64,000 nt of DNA, taken from positions 1 to 64,000 of the forward strand of contig NZ_JALNMJ010000014.1 in the NCBI RefSeq assembly GCF_023156505.1, in the 5' to 3' direction. Position numbers and translations under genes: made by a program. This DNA is from Roseibium sediminicola (GTDB lineage: Bacteria; Pseudomonadota; Alphaproteobacteria; Rhizobiales; Stappiaceae). The notes beneath the pieces were generated by a model. That model made no database searches. It saw only the letters and a list, made by a program, of their open reading frames with translations, and was not told the DNA's origin. Below, in pieces: positions 1-8,507 of this stretch; the first letter of the stretch is position 1; each line of letters begins with the position of its first letter.

Positions 1-191
1 GTTCGCAGATACAGTGTGTTGGCATCGGACCCCGCATCAGAACCTGATAACTCTCTGTTGCAAAAGAATGTTCTCAGATTCTTGGGGCCGATGCACCTAA
101 TGCTTTGAGAAATGCGGGTTAGGCGGCTACCGGTGAGCACAGAATGCTGATGATAAATACCGGGTTACCAGCCGCACTGCCATTCGCTCGC
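1..191. other. Left-edge non-coding stretch
   Basis: No coding sequence is supported here. A loose inverted repeat (GCGGCT...ACCGG near 122-132 and CCGGGTTACC-AGCCGC near 161-177) lies just beyond the stop of the leftward GntR gene and could be a weak transcription end, but it has no T-run. Confidence 0.4.
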
Positions 192-926
192 TCACACCGT
201 CAACGCCTCGCTCAGCGAAATTCCCCCGGCCCGTTTTTCCTTCAGATCCAGGCCTGAATGCAGGTCGATGATGTGGCTCTTCTGGATGCTTTCGGCCGCC
301 GCGCCGTCGCGCTTCTCAAAAGCGTCCATCAGGGCGTGGTGCGAATGGCTCTCGCAGGCCGTGTCGGAGCGTTTCCAGTAAAGCGCAATGATCAGGGACG
401 ACCTTGAAATCAGGGAGCGCACCATGCCGGCATAGATGCGGTGATCGGCGATATCCGCGATTTCGGTGTGAAAGCCTCCAGACAGAAACAGTGCCCTGCT
501 CATGTCGCCTGCATGAAGCGCGTCGTGCTCGGCTTCCAGGTGGTCGCGAAGATCGTCAAGCTGGGTGTCGGTGATGAGGTCCGCAGCCAGCCGCGCAACC
601 GCCGGTTCGATCAGGGCGCGCGCCTGGAAGACCTCGTGGGCCTCGCGGATGGTCGGCTTGGCGACGAAGGCGCCGCGGTTCTTTTCGATTGCCACCAGGC
701 CTGAATGGGCCAGCGCCTGCAGCGCCGCGCGCACCACAGTCCGGCTGACGCCGTAGATCTCGCCGACCTCGTCCTCCGACAGTTTCACCCCCGGCGCCAG
801 CCGATGCTCGAGAATGGCAGCCTGCAGCTTGAGGCAGATCTCAAGCGCCCGCCCCTCCGGCAGGGCGAACACCTCATGCAGGCTGCTGCTGCGGTCCAGG
901 GCGGCTTTGGTCACGGGGCGTGTCAT
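192..926 (-). CDS. GntR-family regulator, FCD (FadR/VanR-like) subgroup
   Basis: This is a cytoplasmic DNA-binding repressor or activator, 244 residues from the ATG at 926; the frame continues to 989 but that extension does not look like GntR protein. An N-terminal winged helix (about residues 25-90, with SEDEVGEIYGVSRTVVRAALQAL) is followed by an all-helical FCD ligand domain (about 100-225) with metal-ligand-type histidines in FHTEIADIADH and SHHALMD. It is divergent from the PotABCD-like importer, and a GTATAC-centred operator candidate lies between them. I infer that it controls that operon and itself. FCD regulators usually sense small carboxylic or amino acids; the ligand here is unknown. 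The Shine-Dalgarno sequence is weak. Confidence 0.9.
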   Translation of the reverse strand: MTRPVTKAALDRSSSLHEVFALPEGRALEICLKLQAAILEHRLAPGVKLSEDEVGEIYGVSRTVVRAALQALAHSGLVAIEKNRGAFVAKPTIREAHEVFQARALIEPAVARLAADLITDTQLDDLRDHLEAEHDALHAGDMSRALFLSGGFHTEIADIADHRIYAGMVRSLISRSSLIIALYWKRSDTACESHSHHALMDAFEKRDGAAAESIQKSHIIDLHSGLDLKEKRAGGISLSEALTV

Positions 927-995
927 TTTCTTGGATTGGCCAACGGGTCGGTGATGCCTGATCCTACCGCCCGGCACCAAATCGGGCAATCTTAA

Positions 996-1007
996 ATCGT
1001 ATACAAT
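996..1007. promoter_or_regulatory. Candidate FCD-GntR operator
   Basis: ATCGTATACAAT contains the perfect palindrome GTATAC and fits the TNGTNNNACNA pattern typical of FCD-type GntR operators. It sits in the AT-rich divergent region between the regulator and the transporter operon. Assignment by position and motif only. Confidence 0.45.
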
Positions 1008-1170
1008 TTTTGTTCACTTCGTATTTGATTTGCCAAATTATTGTGCACTTTTGTTAGGTGCGTCAATCGCAGCCTGGAAGGATCCCGCGGTAATCCGCCG
1101 ATTTTTCGCCTTGGCACGGTGCTTGCTGTTTCAGATCCCGAAAACGGTTTTCTGAAGGAGACGTCCGGAA

Positions 1171-2163
1171 ATGGCGAAGGCCCTCGATCTGGAACTTGTG
1201 GCAACCACCAAGATGTATGGCGACACGGTCGCCGTCGACGCGATCAATCACCGCTTCGCCGCCGGATCCTATTCCTGCCTGCTCGGCCCGTCCGGCTGCG
1301 GCAAGTCCTCGACGCTGAGGATGATTGCCGGGCATGAGAGCGTCTCCATCGGTGACATTTTGCTCGGTGGCAGCAATGTCACCGACCTGCCGCCCGCGCG
1401 GCGTGGCACGGCGATGATGTTCCAGAACTATGCGCTCTTTCCACATCTTTCCGTCATCGACAACGTCGCCTTCTCCCAGAAGATGAAGGGCGTCGACAAG
1501 CCGGTGCGCCTCAAAAAGGCGCATCAGCTTCTGGAGCTGGTCGACATGGACGCCTATGCGCAGCGCCTGCCGGCCCAGCTCTCCGGTGGCCAGCAGCAGC
1601 GCGTCGCGCTTGCCCGTGCCCTGATCACCGAACCCTCCGTGCTGCTGCTGGACGAACCTCTGTCGGCGCTCGACCCGTTCCTGCGCATCAAGATGCGGCT
1701 GGAACTGAAGAAACTGCAGCGCGAACTTGGCATTTCCTTCATTCACGTCACCCACAGCCAGGACGAGGCGCTGGCGCTGGCCGACGATATCATCGTCATG
1801 AATGGCGGCCGCATCGAACAGGCCGGCAGCCCGCGCGCTGTCTTCAACGCGCCGACCACCGAATTCGTCGCCCGCTTCATCGGCGGTCACAATGTGTTGC
1901 AGCAGCAGGGTGCGGCCGTAGCGCTCCGGGCCGACCGGCTGCTGGTGAAAAAGACAGCCGGTGAGGACGGCGCCCTGCTCACCGCGAGCGTGCGCGACGT
2001 CGAGTATCTCGGCTCCACCGTCAACCTGGCACTGGACGCCGGGGGCGCGGGCGATCTTACGGCCGCACTCACCGACGAGGCCTTCTTTCACGATCCGATC
2101 GAAATCGGCGCAACCGTCTTCCTGACCTGGAAGCCGGAAGACGCGCACCAACTGGCGGCCTGA
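1171..2163 (+). CDS. ABC transporter ATP-binding protein, PotA-like
   Basis: Cytoplasmic ATPase of a polyamine/opine/amino-acid-type importer, 330 residues. The nucleotide-binding domain shows Walker [11 protein letters not shown] (about 39-48), signature LSGGQQQR, Walker [12 protein letters not shown] and the H-loop [12 protein letters not shown]-terminal TOBE-like region follows (about 240-330). A strong GAAGGAG Shine-Dalgarno at about 1155 supports the ATG. It is the first gene of a run with the solute-binding protein and two permeases. PotA-type ATPases usually energise spermidine/putrescine uptake, but related systems carry other cationic or amino compounds, so the substrate is not assigned. 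Confidence 0.92.
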   Translation: MAKALDLELVATTKMYGDTVAVDAINHRFAAGSYSCLLGPSGCGKSSTLRMIAGHESVSIGDILLGGSNVTDLPPARRGTAMMFQNYALFPHLSVIDNVAFSQKMKGVDKPVRLKKAHQLLELVDMDAYAQRLPAQLSGGQQQRVALARALITEPSVLLLDEPLSALDPFLRIKMRLELKKLQRELGISFIHVTHSQDEALALADDIIVMNGGRIEQAGSPRAVFNAPTTEFVARFIGGHNVLQQQGAAVALRADRLLVKKTAGEDGALLTASVRDVEYLGSTVNLALDAGGAGDLTAALTDEAFFHDPIEIGATVFLTWKPEDAHQLAA

Positions 2164-2194
2164 CGGCCGTCCTTCACGGCCGTCCTTCACGGCC
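2164..2194 (+). repeat. Short tandem repeat, 13 bp x2.4
   Basis: CGGCCGTCCTTCA is repeated perfectly twice and followed by a third partial copy (CGGCC), between the ATPase stop and the solute-binding protein start. Probably replication slippage; it may also form small hairpins in the intercistronic RNA. Confidence 0.8.
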
Positions 2195-2228
2195 AGACAA
2201 AACTCCAGAGGGGAACAGGAGTAGGACC

Positions 2229-3521
2229 ATGACAGACAAACTCGTCAGCAAGGGCGTCAGCCGCCGCAGCATTCTCAAAGGCGGCGCCGCCGTCACCGGT
2301 GCCGCGCTCGGCTCCGGCGCGATCACCGGTTTTCCGACCATCTGGGCGCAGAACATCAAGGATGTCACGCTGCGCCAGTTCGGCACCGGCGTCTCCAACC
2401 TCAACGAGGTGGCGCAAAAAGTGAAGGAAGATCTCGGTTTCACCCTGGAAATGACGGCGCTCGACAGCGACGCCGTCACCCAGCGCGCCGCAACCCAGCC
2501 GGACAGCTTCGACATTGCCGACATCGAATACTGGATCTGCAAGAAGGTCTGGCCGACCGGCAACCTGCAGGCCATGGAGACATCGAAGATCAAGAATTAC
2601 GACAAGATCGTCGGCATCTTCAAAAGCGGCAAGCTGACACCGGAATCCGAAATCGCCCAGGGCACCGCGCCGCACACGGTCGGCTTCGTCGACGGTCCGG
2701 ACGGCAAGGCCTTTGCCGGTGAGGAAACCGGCTGGATGACGCTGATCCCGACAATCTACAACGCCGACACGCTCGGCATTCGTCCCGACCTGATCGGACG
2801 GCCGATCTCCAGCTGGACTGAACTGCTCAACCCGGAATTCAAGGGCAAGGCTTCGATCCTCGACATTTCCTCAATCGGCATCATGGATGCGGCCATGGTC
2901 TGCGAGGCCATGGGCGAGATCCAGTATGGCGACAAGGGCAACATGACCCGCGAAGAGATCGACAAGACCATGGCGATCTTCACCGAGGCCAAGAAGAACG
3001 GCCAGTTCCGCGCCTTCTGGAAGACCTTCGACGAAAGCGTCAACCTGATGGCGTCCGGCGAAGTGGTGATCCAGTCGATGTGGTCGCCGGCGATCACCGC
3101 CGTCAAGTCGCGCGGCATTCCGTGCGTCTACCAGCCGCTGAAAGAGGGCTACCGCTCCTGGGGCGGCGGCATCGGCCTTTCCAAGAGCCTTTCCGGTCTC
3201 GAACTGGACGCGGCCTACGAATACATCAACTGGTATCTCGACGGCTGGGTCGGCGGCTTCCTGATGCGCCAGGGCTATTACTCCGCCGTGCCGGAAACCT
3301 CCAAGAACTACATGGACGAGAACGAGTGGGGCTACTGGTTCGAGGGCAAGGAAGCCACGGGCGACATCACCAGCCCGTTCGGCGACGTGCTTGCCAAGGC
3401 CGGCGAGACCCGCGACGGCGGCTCCTTCCTGGAACGCATGGGCGCCGTTGCCTGCTGGAACGCCGTCATGGACGAGAACCAGTACATGGTCCGCAAGTGG
3501 AACGAGTTCATCGCCGCCTGA
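2229..3521 (+). CDS. ABC transporter periplasmic solute-binding protein, PotD/PotF-like, Tat-exported
   Basis: Captures the substrate in the periplasm and delivers it to the two permeases. 430 residues. The N-terminus has a twin-arginine signal (SRRSILKGG at residues 11-19, hydrophobic stretch, cleavage probably near IWAQ about 39), so it is folded before export. The mature part resembles bacterial extracellular solute-binding proteins of the spermidine/putrescine type, with an aromatic-rich C-terminal lobe (EYINWYLDGWVGGFLMRQGYY). A GAGG and a GGAG lie upstream of the ATG. Tat export of PotD-like proteins is common in alphaproteobacteria. Substrate unknown. Confidence 0.92.
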   Translation: MTDKLVSKGVSRRSILKGGAAVTGAALGSGAITGFPTIWAQNIKDVTLRQFGTGVSNLNEVAQKVKEDLGFTLEMTALDSDAVTQRAATQPDSFDIADIEYWICKKVWPTGNLQAMETSKIKNYDKIVGIFKSGKLTPESEIAQGTAPHTVGFVDGPDGKAFAGEETGWMTLIPTIYNADTLGIRPDLIGRPISSWTELLNPEFKGKASILDISSIGIMDAAMVCEAMGEIQYGDKGNMTREEIDKTMAIFTEAKKNGQFRAFWKTFDESVNLMASGEVVIQSMWSPAITAVKSRGIPCVYQPLKEGYRSWGGGIGLSKSLSGLELDAAYEYINWYLDGWVGGFLMRQGYYSAVPETSKNYMDENEWGYWFEGKEATGDITSPFGDVLAKAGETRDGGSFLERMGAVACWNAVMDENQYMVRKWNEFIAA

Positions 3522-3590
3522 GGCTGCCCCTTCTGACCTTCGCCCGGGACCAAGGCCCCGGGCGTTTCCTCCAAACCGGACGGACGCTTA

Positions 3591-4535
3591 ATGACGGACC
3601 AGACGCACCTTTTCATTCACAAGGACAGAGCGGCCGCAGAGCCGGTCCGGCCGACAAGGGCAAAACCGTCCTTCAGCCTGCACCGGCTGCCCGATGCGGT
3701 CTCCGGCTGGCTGTTGTCGCTGCCGCTGGCGCTGGTGCTGTTCTTTTTTCTTGTCCTGCCGATCGTCATGATCGTGGTGGTCAGCTTCTGGGGCGCAACG
3801 GAGTTTTCCATCTACCCGGCGTTCCAGTTCGACAATTACGAATTCCTGTTGACCTCGCCGGTCACCTACCAGGTGTTTCTCAACACGATCAAATATGCCC
3901 TGATCACCTGGGCCTTCACGCTCGTGATCGGCTTCACGGTCGCCTATTTCCTGGCGTTCCACGTCAAGACGCTGACCTGGCAGATCGTGCTGTTCCTGCT
4001 GTGCACGATCCCGTTCTGGACCTCCAACATCATCCGGATGATTTCCTGGATCCCGTTTCTCGGCCGCAACGGCATAGCCAATTCGACGCTGATTTCCATG
4101 GGCGTGATCGACGCCCCCCTGGACTGGCTGCTCTTCTCCGATTTCTCGGTGATCCTCGCGTTTGTCCATCTCTACACGCTGTTCATGGTGGTGCCGATCT
4201 TCAACACCATGATGCGCATCGACAAATCGCTGATCGAGGCGGCCTACGACAATGGCGCCTCCGGCCTGCAGACGCTGACCAACGTGATCATTCCGCTGAC
4301 CAAGCCCGGCATCATGATCGGCTCGATCTTCGTGGTCACGCTTGTCATGGGCGACTTCATCACCGTGCGTTTCATGTCAGGCAGCCAGTCAGCCAATGTC
4401 GGCCGCCTGATCTCCAACGACATTGCCCTGCTGCAATACCCGTCCGCCGCGGCAACAGCGGTGATCCTTTTGATCACCGTCCTCCTGGTGATTTCCATCC
4501 TCTTACGCTTCGTCGACATCCGGAAGGAGCTCTGA
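3591..4535 (+). CDS. ABC transporter permease, PotB-like
   Basis: Inner-membrane channel subunit, 314 residues. It has an unusually long cytoplasmic N-terminus of about 40 residues, then about six membrane spans. The coupling-helix motif EAAYDNGASGLQTLTNVIIP, where the ATPase docks, is at about residues 214-233. It lies 69 bp after the solute-binding protein gene and belongs to the same transcription unit. It pairs with the permease at 4861-5700, but a repeat-bearing gap of 325 bp separates the two, which is odd for permeases that work as a heterodimer. Confidence 0.92.
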   Translation: MTDQTHLFIHKDRAAAEPVRPTRAKPSFSLHRLPDAVSGWLLSLPLALVLFFFLVLPIVMIVVVSFWGATEFSIYPAFQFDNYEFLLTSPVTYQVFLNTIKYALITWAFTLVIGFTVAYFLAFHVKTLTWQIVLFLLCTIPFWTSNIIRMISWIPFLGRNGIANSTLISMGVIDAPLDWLLFSDFSVILAFVHLYTLFMVVPIFNTMMRIDKSLIEAAYDNGASGLQTLTNVIIPLTKPGIMIGSIFVVTLVMGDFITVRFMSGSQSANVGRLISNDIALLQYPSAAATAVILLITVLLVISILLRFVDIRKEL

Positions 4536-4574
4536 GGCATGATCTATCCGAGCCATTGCCAGCCAACTCTCCGT

Positions 4575-4698
4575 CGTCATCCCGGCCAAGCGCAGCGCGA
4601 GCCGGGACCGGAGAGCCCTGGCATTTCCTCCATGACGACCGGCAAGCCAAAACGGCTCCCCGATCCCGGATCTCCGCTCCGCTGCGTCCGGGACGACG
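4575..4698 (+). repeat. Composite palindromic repeat, copy A
   Basis: About 124 bp starting CGTCATCCCGG and ending CCGGGACGACG. It is built of two different palindromic units (one with AGCGCAGCGCGAGCCGGGAC, one with GATCCCGGATCTCCGC) joined by a short spacer. The same composite occurs in reverse orientation at 5724-5850. Such GTCATCCCGG palindromes are widespread intergenic repeats in Hyphomicrobiales. The whole 4536-4860 gap holds no supported gene; the remainder is unremarkable. Confidence 0.85.
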
Positions 4699-4860
4699 AT
4701 GGCTGGGCGAGCTGGTCAATCATAATCTCAGCCGTTCATGATCATATCCCGTCCCTCCTTTTCCGACGGGGAGAGGCACGCAAGCTGAAATGCTCGTTTT
4801 CCAACGGCGTTTTTCGAACTATCGCTGACATAGCCCCTCACACAAAAAAGGCCCCGAGCC

Positions 4861-5700
4861 ATGGATAAACGGTCCCGGTCCTTCTATGTGCTGGCCGCGT
4901 TCTTCACGCTGTTCCTGGTGTTTCTCTACGGTCCGACGATCACCATCGCGATCCTGAGTTTCCAGGGACCGCAGGGCGGGCTGACCTTTCCGATGCGCGG
5001 CGTGTCGCTGCACTGGTTTCAGGATCTCTTCCGGCAACAGGCGGTCGGCGACATCTGGGGCAGTTTTGCCCGGTCGCTCACCCTCGGGCTGATGGTGATG
5101 GTCACCACCGTGATCGTCTCGGTCATGGGCGGGCTTGCCTTCCGCAAGCGCTTTCCGGGCTCCAGCGTGATCTTCTACCTGATCATCACCTCGCTGGTGA
5201 TCCCGTCGATCCTGGTGTCGCTCGGCGTCGGCCTGATCTTCTCGCAATCCGGCCTTGCCGTGCACTGGTCGACCTCCGGTTTCGGCTCCCAGCTGACATG
5301 GACGCTGCCCTTCGGTCTCCTGATCATGTTCGCGGTCTTCAACCGTTTCGACAAATCTTTTGAGGAAGCCGCGCGCGACCAGGGCGCCAGCGCCTGGCAG
5401 ACCATCCGTCATGTCGTGCTGCCGATGATCGCGCCGATGCTGATCGGGGTGGCTCTCTTCGGCTTCACCCTCTCCTATGACGAATTCGCCAGAACGCTCT
5501 TAACGGCGGGCAGCTACAACACGCTGCCGCTGGAAATCTACGGCATGACCACCAACGTGACGACGCCGGTGATCTTCGCGCTCGGCACGCTGACCACCGC
5601 GTTTTCATTCGCCATCATCGGCCTGTTCATTGCCGTGGTTGCAACGCTCAACCGACGCCGTTCGCGGCTCGGATCCGATGCCGGCAAGGGGATGGTCTGA
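4861..5700 (+). CDS. ABC transporter permease, PotC-like
   Basis: Second inner-membrane permease of the importer, 279 residues, about six spans beginning at residues 9-30. The coupling motif EEAARDQGASAWQTIRHVVL sits at about 162-181, and the C-terminus is basic. The Shine-Dalgarno is weak (AAGG upstream). The gene is enclosed by two inverted copies of the same repeat (4575-4698 and 5724-5850). It is 325 bp from the other permease, so it may be expressed less tightly with it than is usual. Confidence 0.92.
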   Translation: MDKRSRSFYVLAAFFTLFLVFLYGPTITIAILSFQGPQGGLTFPMRGVSLHWFQDLFRQQAVGDIWGSFARSLTLGLMVMVTTVIVSVMGGLAFRKRFPGSSVIFYLIITSLVIPSILVSLGVGLIFSQSGLAVHWSTSGFGSQLTWTLPFGLLIMFAVFNRFDKSFEEAARDQGASAWQTIRHVVLPMIAPMLIGVALFGFTLSYDEFARTLLTAGSYNTLPLEIYGMTTNVTTPVIFALGTLTTAFSFAIIGLFIAVVATLNRRRSRLGSDAGKGMV

Positions 5701-5723
5701 TGTCTTGTACCGGCGTCTTTTAT

Positions 5724-5850
5724 CGTCATCCCGGACGCAGCGAAGCGGAGATCCGGGATCGGGGAGCCATGGGAGTTTAACGTGACAGGCAAACCAATAT
5801 CGGCTTGCGGCTCCCCTGTCCCGGCTCGCGCTGCGCTCGGCCGGGAAGAC
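5724..5850 (-). repeat. Composite palindromic repeat, copy B (inverted relative to copy A)
   Basis: Its reverse complement aligns end to end with copy A: GTCTTCCCGGCCGAGCGCAG at one end and GGATCTCCGCTTCGCTGCG near the other. The central spacer differs. The two copies form inverted repeats on either side of potC. Confidence 0.85.
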
Positions 5851-5897
5851 AAATGGCGAGGCACAGCCTTTGGACATTCTTCTGGAGCAACGCTCCG

Positions 5898-6560
5898 ATG
5901 AAGGAACCCCACATCCTCGTCATCAACCCGAATTCGACCGCGTCAATGACGAGCAAGATTGCGGCGGCTGCTCGCGCCGCAGCCGGTCCTGCCACCCGAA
6001 TTACGGCCATCAATCCACGGCAAGGACCGGCAGCCATTCAAGGGCCGGAGGACGGTGCCGCTGCCCTGCCCGGCCTGTACGCGCTGTTCGATCACAGGCT
6101 GGAGATCGACTACAGCATCAGCGCCGTCGTCATCGCCTGTTTCGACGACACCGGCCTGTTTGAACTGAAGGCGCGCTCGCCGGTGCCCGTCATCGGCATC
6201 GGTGAGGCCGCCTATCACGTTGCCTCCGTCGCCGCACTGAAATTCTCGGTGGTCACCACCCTGCCCGTCTCCGTGCCGGTGCTTGAGGAAAACCTCCGCC
6301 TCCTCGGCCTGGCCTCCCGCTGTGCAAAGGTGCGCGCCTCGGACGTGCCGGTGCTGGAGCTGGAAGACCCGGCAAGCAATGCCCGCCACCGGATCGAAGG
6401 GGAAATCGAGACCGCGCTCAAGGATGACGGCATCGGCGCCATTGCGCTTGGCTGCGCCGGCATGGCGGATCTTGCCAGCGACCTGACCGACAAGTTTCAG
6501 GTGCCGGTGATCGACGGCGTGGCATCGGCGGTGCGATTGGCGGAAATGGTGGCAAGGTAA
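5898..6560 (+). CDS. Asp/Glu/hydantoin racemase family protein
   Basis: Cofactor-independent racemase or related lyase, 220 residues, starting MKEPHILVINPNSTASMT. The NPNSTASMT stretch is the hallmark of the hydantoin-racemase branch. The two-cysteine acid/base pair is present: C81 in VVIACFDDTG and C186 in IALGCAGM. The upstream in-frame extension to 5805 runs into the palindromic repeat and is not believed; GGAG at about 5885 supports the ATG at 5898. It is the last gene in the direction of the importer, suggesting it acts on an imported amino-type compound (inference). Maleate isomerase-like activity is an alternative. Confidence 0.85.
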   Translation: MKEPHILVINPNSTASMTSKIAAAARAAAGPATRITAINPRQGPAAIQGPEDGAAALPGLYALFDHRLEIDYSISAVVIACFDDTGLFELKARSPVPVIGIGEAAYHVASVAALKFSVVTTLPVSVPVLEENLRLLGLASRCAKVRASDVPVLELEDPASNARHRIEGEIETALKDDGIGAIALGCAGMADLASDLTDKFQVPVIDGVASAVRLAEMVAR

Positions 6561-6597
6561 CCGCGTTCGTGGGCGAGCACGGTTACAGGCGCCTTAT

Positions 6598-7473
6598 TCA
6601 CTTGAACCCGACCGTCTGCTCCCAATCGCTCAAGGTCAGGTCATAAAGCGTGTTGAAACCGGACGCTGGCACGGCGCGTTGGGCGAGCGTGACATAGGGT
6701 GCGACGGTGAGCGCCGTACCGACAAAGCCCGGTTTCATGATCACATAGGCATAGGCCATGAAGGTGCGGTCATAGAGCACCGACTGGTCCTTGCCGCAGG
6801 CAACGATGCTCCAGGCAACCGCCTTCTGGTGTTCTTCCAGGAAGGCCTTCAGGTCGGCTTCGTTGTCGTTCTTCGTCCAGACGCCGGCATCCTCGATGAA
6901 GAGATCGGCGGAATTGTAGCGGTCGCGCGTGATCGACAAGGCGATGTAACACCAGACCCCGTAGGCCTCGCCCTTGTCCGGGTCCGGCTCCCCGATGCGG
7001 GGCCGCAAGTTGGTCGTGCTCTTGTTCGCGCAGATGACATGGGCACCGGGTGCCGGCGGGAAGCGGCGGTGCGGTTCGGTGCCGAACAATGCGATGCCGG
7101 CATCAATAAGGGGGCCGGCGTTGTAGACCGGCAGATCGGAGCCGTCATACTGCTTGGCGGTGAACATCGGTTCAAGCGTGTTGAGCGCACTGTTATAGGC
7201 CAGGTCATAGCCCCAGACATTGCCGGCAATACCGCAAAAGGACGAGGCGGTTTCCATGTTGATCTGGCCGATATAGGCATCGTTGGCCTCGGCCCGGTCA
7301 TAGGCGACAATCCCGTCCAGCAGAAAATCGTCCGTCTTTTCAACGGTTCCCGTGGCGACCTTGACCACCGACACATAGCCGTTGCCGAAATTGCCCGGAC
7401 GAGCGTAACCGTCGCAATAGGTGGGATAGCCGCTGATCGCGGTCCGGTCGATGGTCGAAACTGTCTTGCGCAT
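6598..7473 (-). CDS. hdcA: Histidine decarboxylase, pyruvoyl-dependent (proenzyme)
   Basis: Converts L-histidine to histamine and CO2 without PLP. 291 residues. The sequence follows the Lactobacillus 30a enzyme almost throughout: PGNFGNGYV (about 26-34), LDGIVAYDRAE (52-62), AYIGQINMETASSFCG (66-81), GTEPHRRFPPAPG (131-143), LFIEDAGVW (191-199), and APYVTLAQRAVP near the end. Autocleavage is expected between S77 and S78, turning S78 into the pyruvoyl group; Y58, D59, E62, F192 and E194 correspond to active-site residues Y62, D63, E66, F195 and E197. A GAGGGG Shine-Dalgarno supports the start. No hdcB or histidine/histamine antiporter is adjacent. This enzyme class is typical of Gram-positive bacteria. 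Confidence 0.95.
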   Translation of the reverse strand: MRKTVSTIDRTAISGYPTYCDGYARPGNFGNGYVSVVKVATGTVEKTDDFLLDGIVAYDRAEANDAYIGQINMETASSFCGIAGNVWGYDLAYNSALNTLEPMFTAKQYDGSDLPVYNAGPLIDAGIALFGTEPHRRFPPAPGAHVICANKSTTNLRPRIGEPDPDKGEAYGVWCYIALSITRDRYNSADLFIEDAGVWTKNDNEADLKAFLEEHQKAVAWSIVACGKDQSVLYDRTFMAYAYVIMKPGFVGTALTVAPYVTLAQRAVPASGFNTLYDLTLSDWEQTVGFK

Positions 7474-7532
7474 GGGCCCCTCGGAAACAGATGTTTTTTG
7501 CAGTTTCAGCGTGAATCGCTCCCCGCCACGTT

Positions 7533-7561
7533 ATTAAACACCTGCCTCACAGCCTTCGCAA
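7533..7561 (-). promoter_or_regulatory. Candidate sigma-70 promoter for histidine decarboxylase
   Basis: On the minus strand, TTGCGA (7561-7556) and TTTAAT (7538-7533) are separated by 17 bp, about 60 bp upstream of the start codon, in an AT-rich gap. Confidence 0.4.
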
Positions 7562-7632
7562 TTTAATGTTTTATCTTCGACATCATTCTACCAGGAGCTT
7601 TATTTCGCCAACTGACGATTTCGCAGCTGCGT

Positions 7633-8322
7633 TCAAGTGCCGGACGGCTGGGCAACGCACTCGCTCAAGCGCCGTTTCTGACTGCCATCTGCCGTAAAAT
7701 TGTCCGGCGACAGCCAGGCGTCGTAGCCGGCTTTGAGCGCAGGCCATTCCTTGTCGAGAACAGAGAACCAGGCCGTGTCGCGATTCCTGCCCTTGACCAC
7801 CAGATGCTGGCGGAACACGCCCTCCTCCTGAAACCCGAAGCGCAAGGCGGCCTGTTTCGACGGTGCATTGTCATTGTTGCATTTCCATTCGAAACGGCGG
7901 TAGCCGAGGTCGTCGAAGACATATCTCATGAAGAGATAAAGCGCTTCGGTGGCCGCGCGGGTCCGAGAGATCAGCGGTCCCCAATAGATGTTGCCGATCT
8001 CTATCGCGCCATTGGCGGCATTGATGCGCATCAGTGTCTGACGGCCGGCGACCTTGCCGGTTGCCTTGTCGATGACGGCAAAAAACAGCGGATCTTCGCT
8101 TGCCGCTTTTTCCCGCATCCAGGTCTGGAACTCGGCTTCGGAGACCGGCGGATATTCCGGCAGCCATTTGAACCGCCGATCCGCATCGGCAACACTCGAG
8201 GCGGCAAAGAGCTCCGCGCCATGCCGGTCCGGGTCCAGAGGCTCAAGCCGGACATATTGGCCGTCGAGAACGTGCCGCGTCGGCCGTGCGCGGGCGGTCC
8301 AGGTGCTGAGGTCTTCGCTCAT
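7633..8322 (-). CDS. GNAT-family N-acetyltransferase, RimJ/RimL-like
   Basis: Acetyl-CoA-dependent acetyltransferase of 229 residues from the ATG at 8322, chosen because GGAG lies six bases upstream; the frame is open to 8349. Features of the RimJ/RimL branch include VRLEPLDPDRHG near the N-terminus, GNIYWGPLISRTRAATEALYLFMRYVFDDLGYRR (about 110-145, split here by no gap) containing the acetyl-CoA-binding loop, and NAPSKQAALRFGFQEEG. This branch acetylates protein N-termini, amino acids or polyamines. It lies upstream of and co-directional with the histidine decarboxylase, but a 159-bp gap with a promoter candidate separates them. Confidence 0.88.
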   Translation of the reverse strand: MSEDLSTWTARARPTRHVLDGQYVRLEPLDPDRHGAELFAASSVADADRRFKWLPEYPPVSEAEFQTWMREKAASEDPLFFAVIDKATGKVAGRQTLMRINAANGAIEIGNIYWGPLISRTRAATEALYLFMRYVFDDLGYRRFEWKCNNDNAPSKQAALRFGFQEEGVFRQHLVVKGRNRDTAWFSVLDKEWPALKAGYDAWLSPDNFTADGSQKRRLSECVAQPSGT

Positions 8323-8507
8323 CGGGGTCTCCGGATCTGTTGTCTTCAAACCTGTCTACTCAGGCAGCAACATGACGTGAAGATCCAGTTTTTCCCGTCC
8401 CGGGGGACCAGATTGTCTTCGCCACAAGCTCGCTGACGCGGACAGGAACATCGCAGATGAAGCGAATCTCGGTCACTCACAACCCAAGGCAGGCATGCTA
8501 TGATCTA

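Noticed and set aside
1063..2190. Long minus-strand open frame opposite the PotA-like gene
   Set aside because: The plus-strand protein has all ABC ATPase motifs; the opposite frame has no family features and is a GC-rich shadow.
3080..4741. 553-residue plus-strand frame across the solute-binding protein and permease genes
   Set aside because: Arg/Pro-rich out-of-frame reading; the real genes in another frame match known families.
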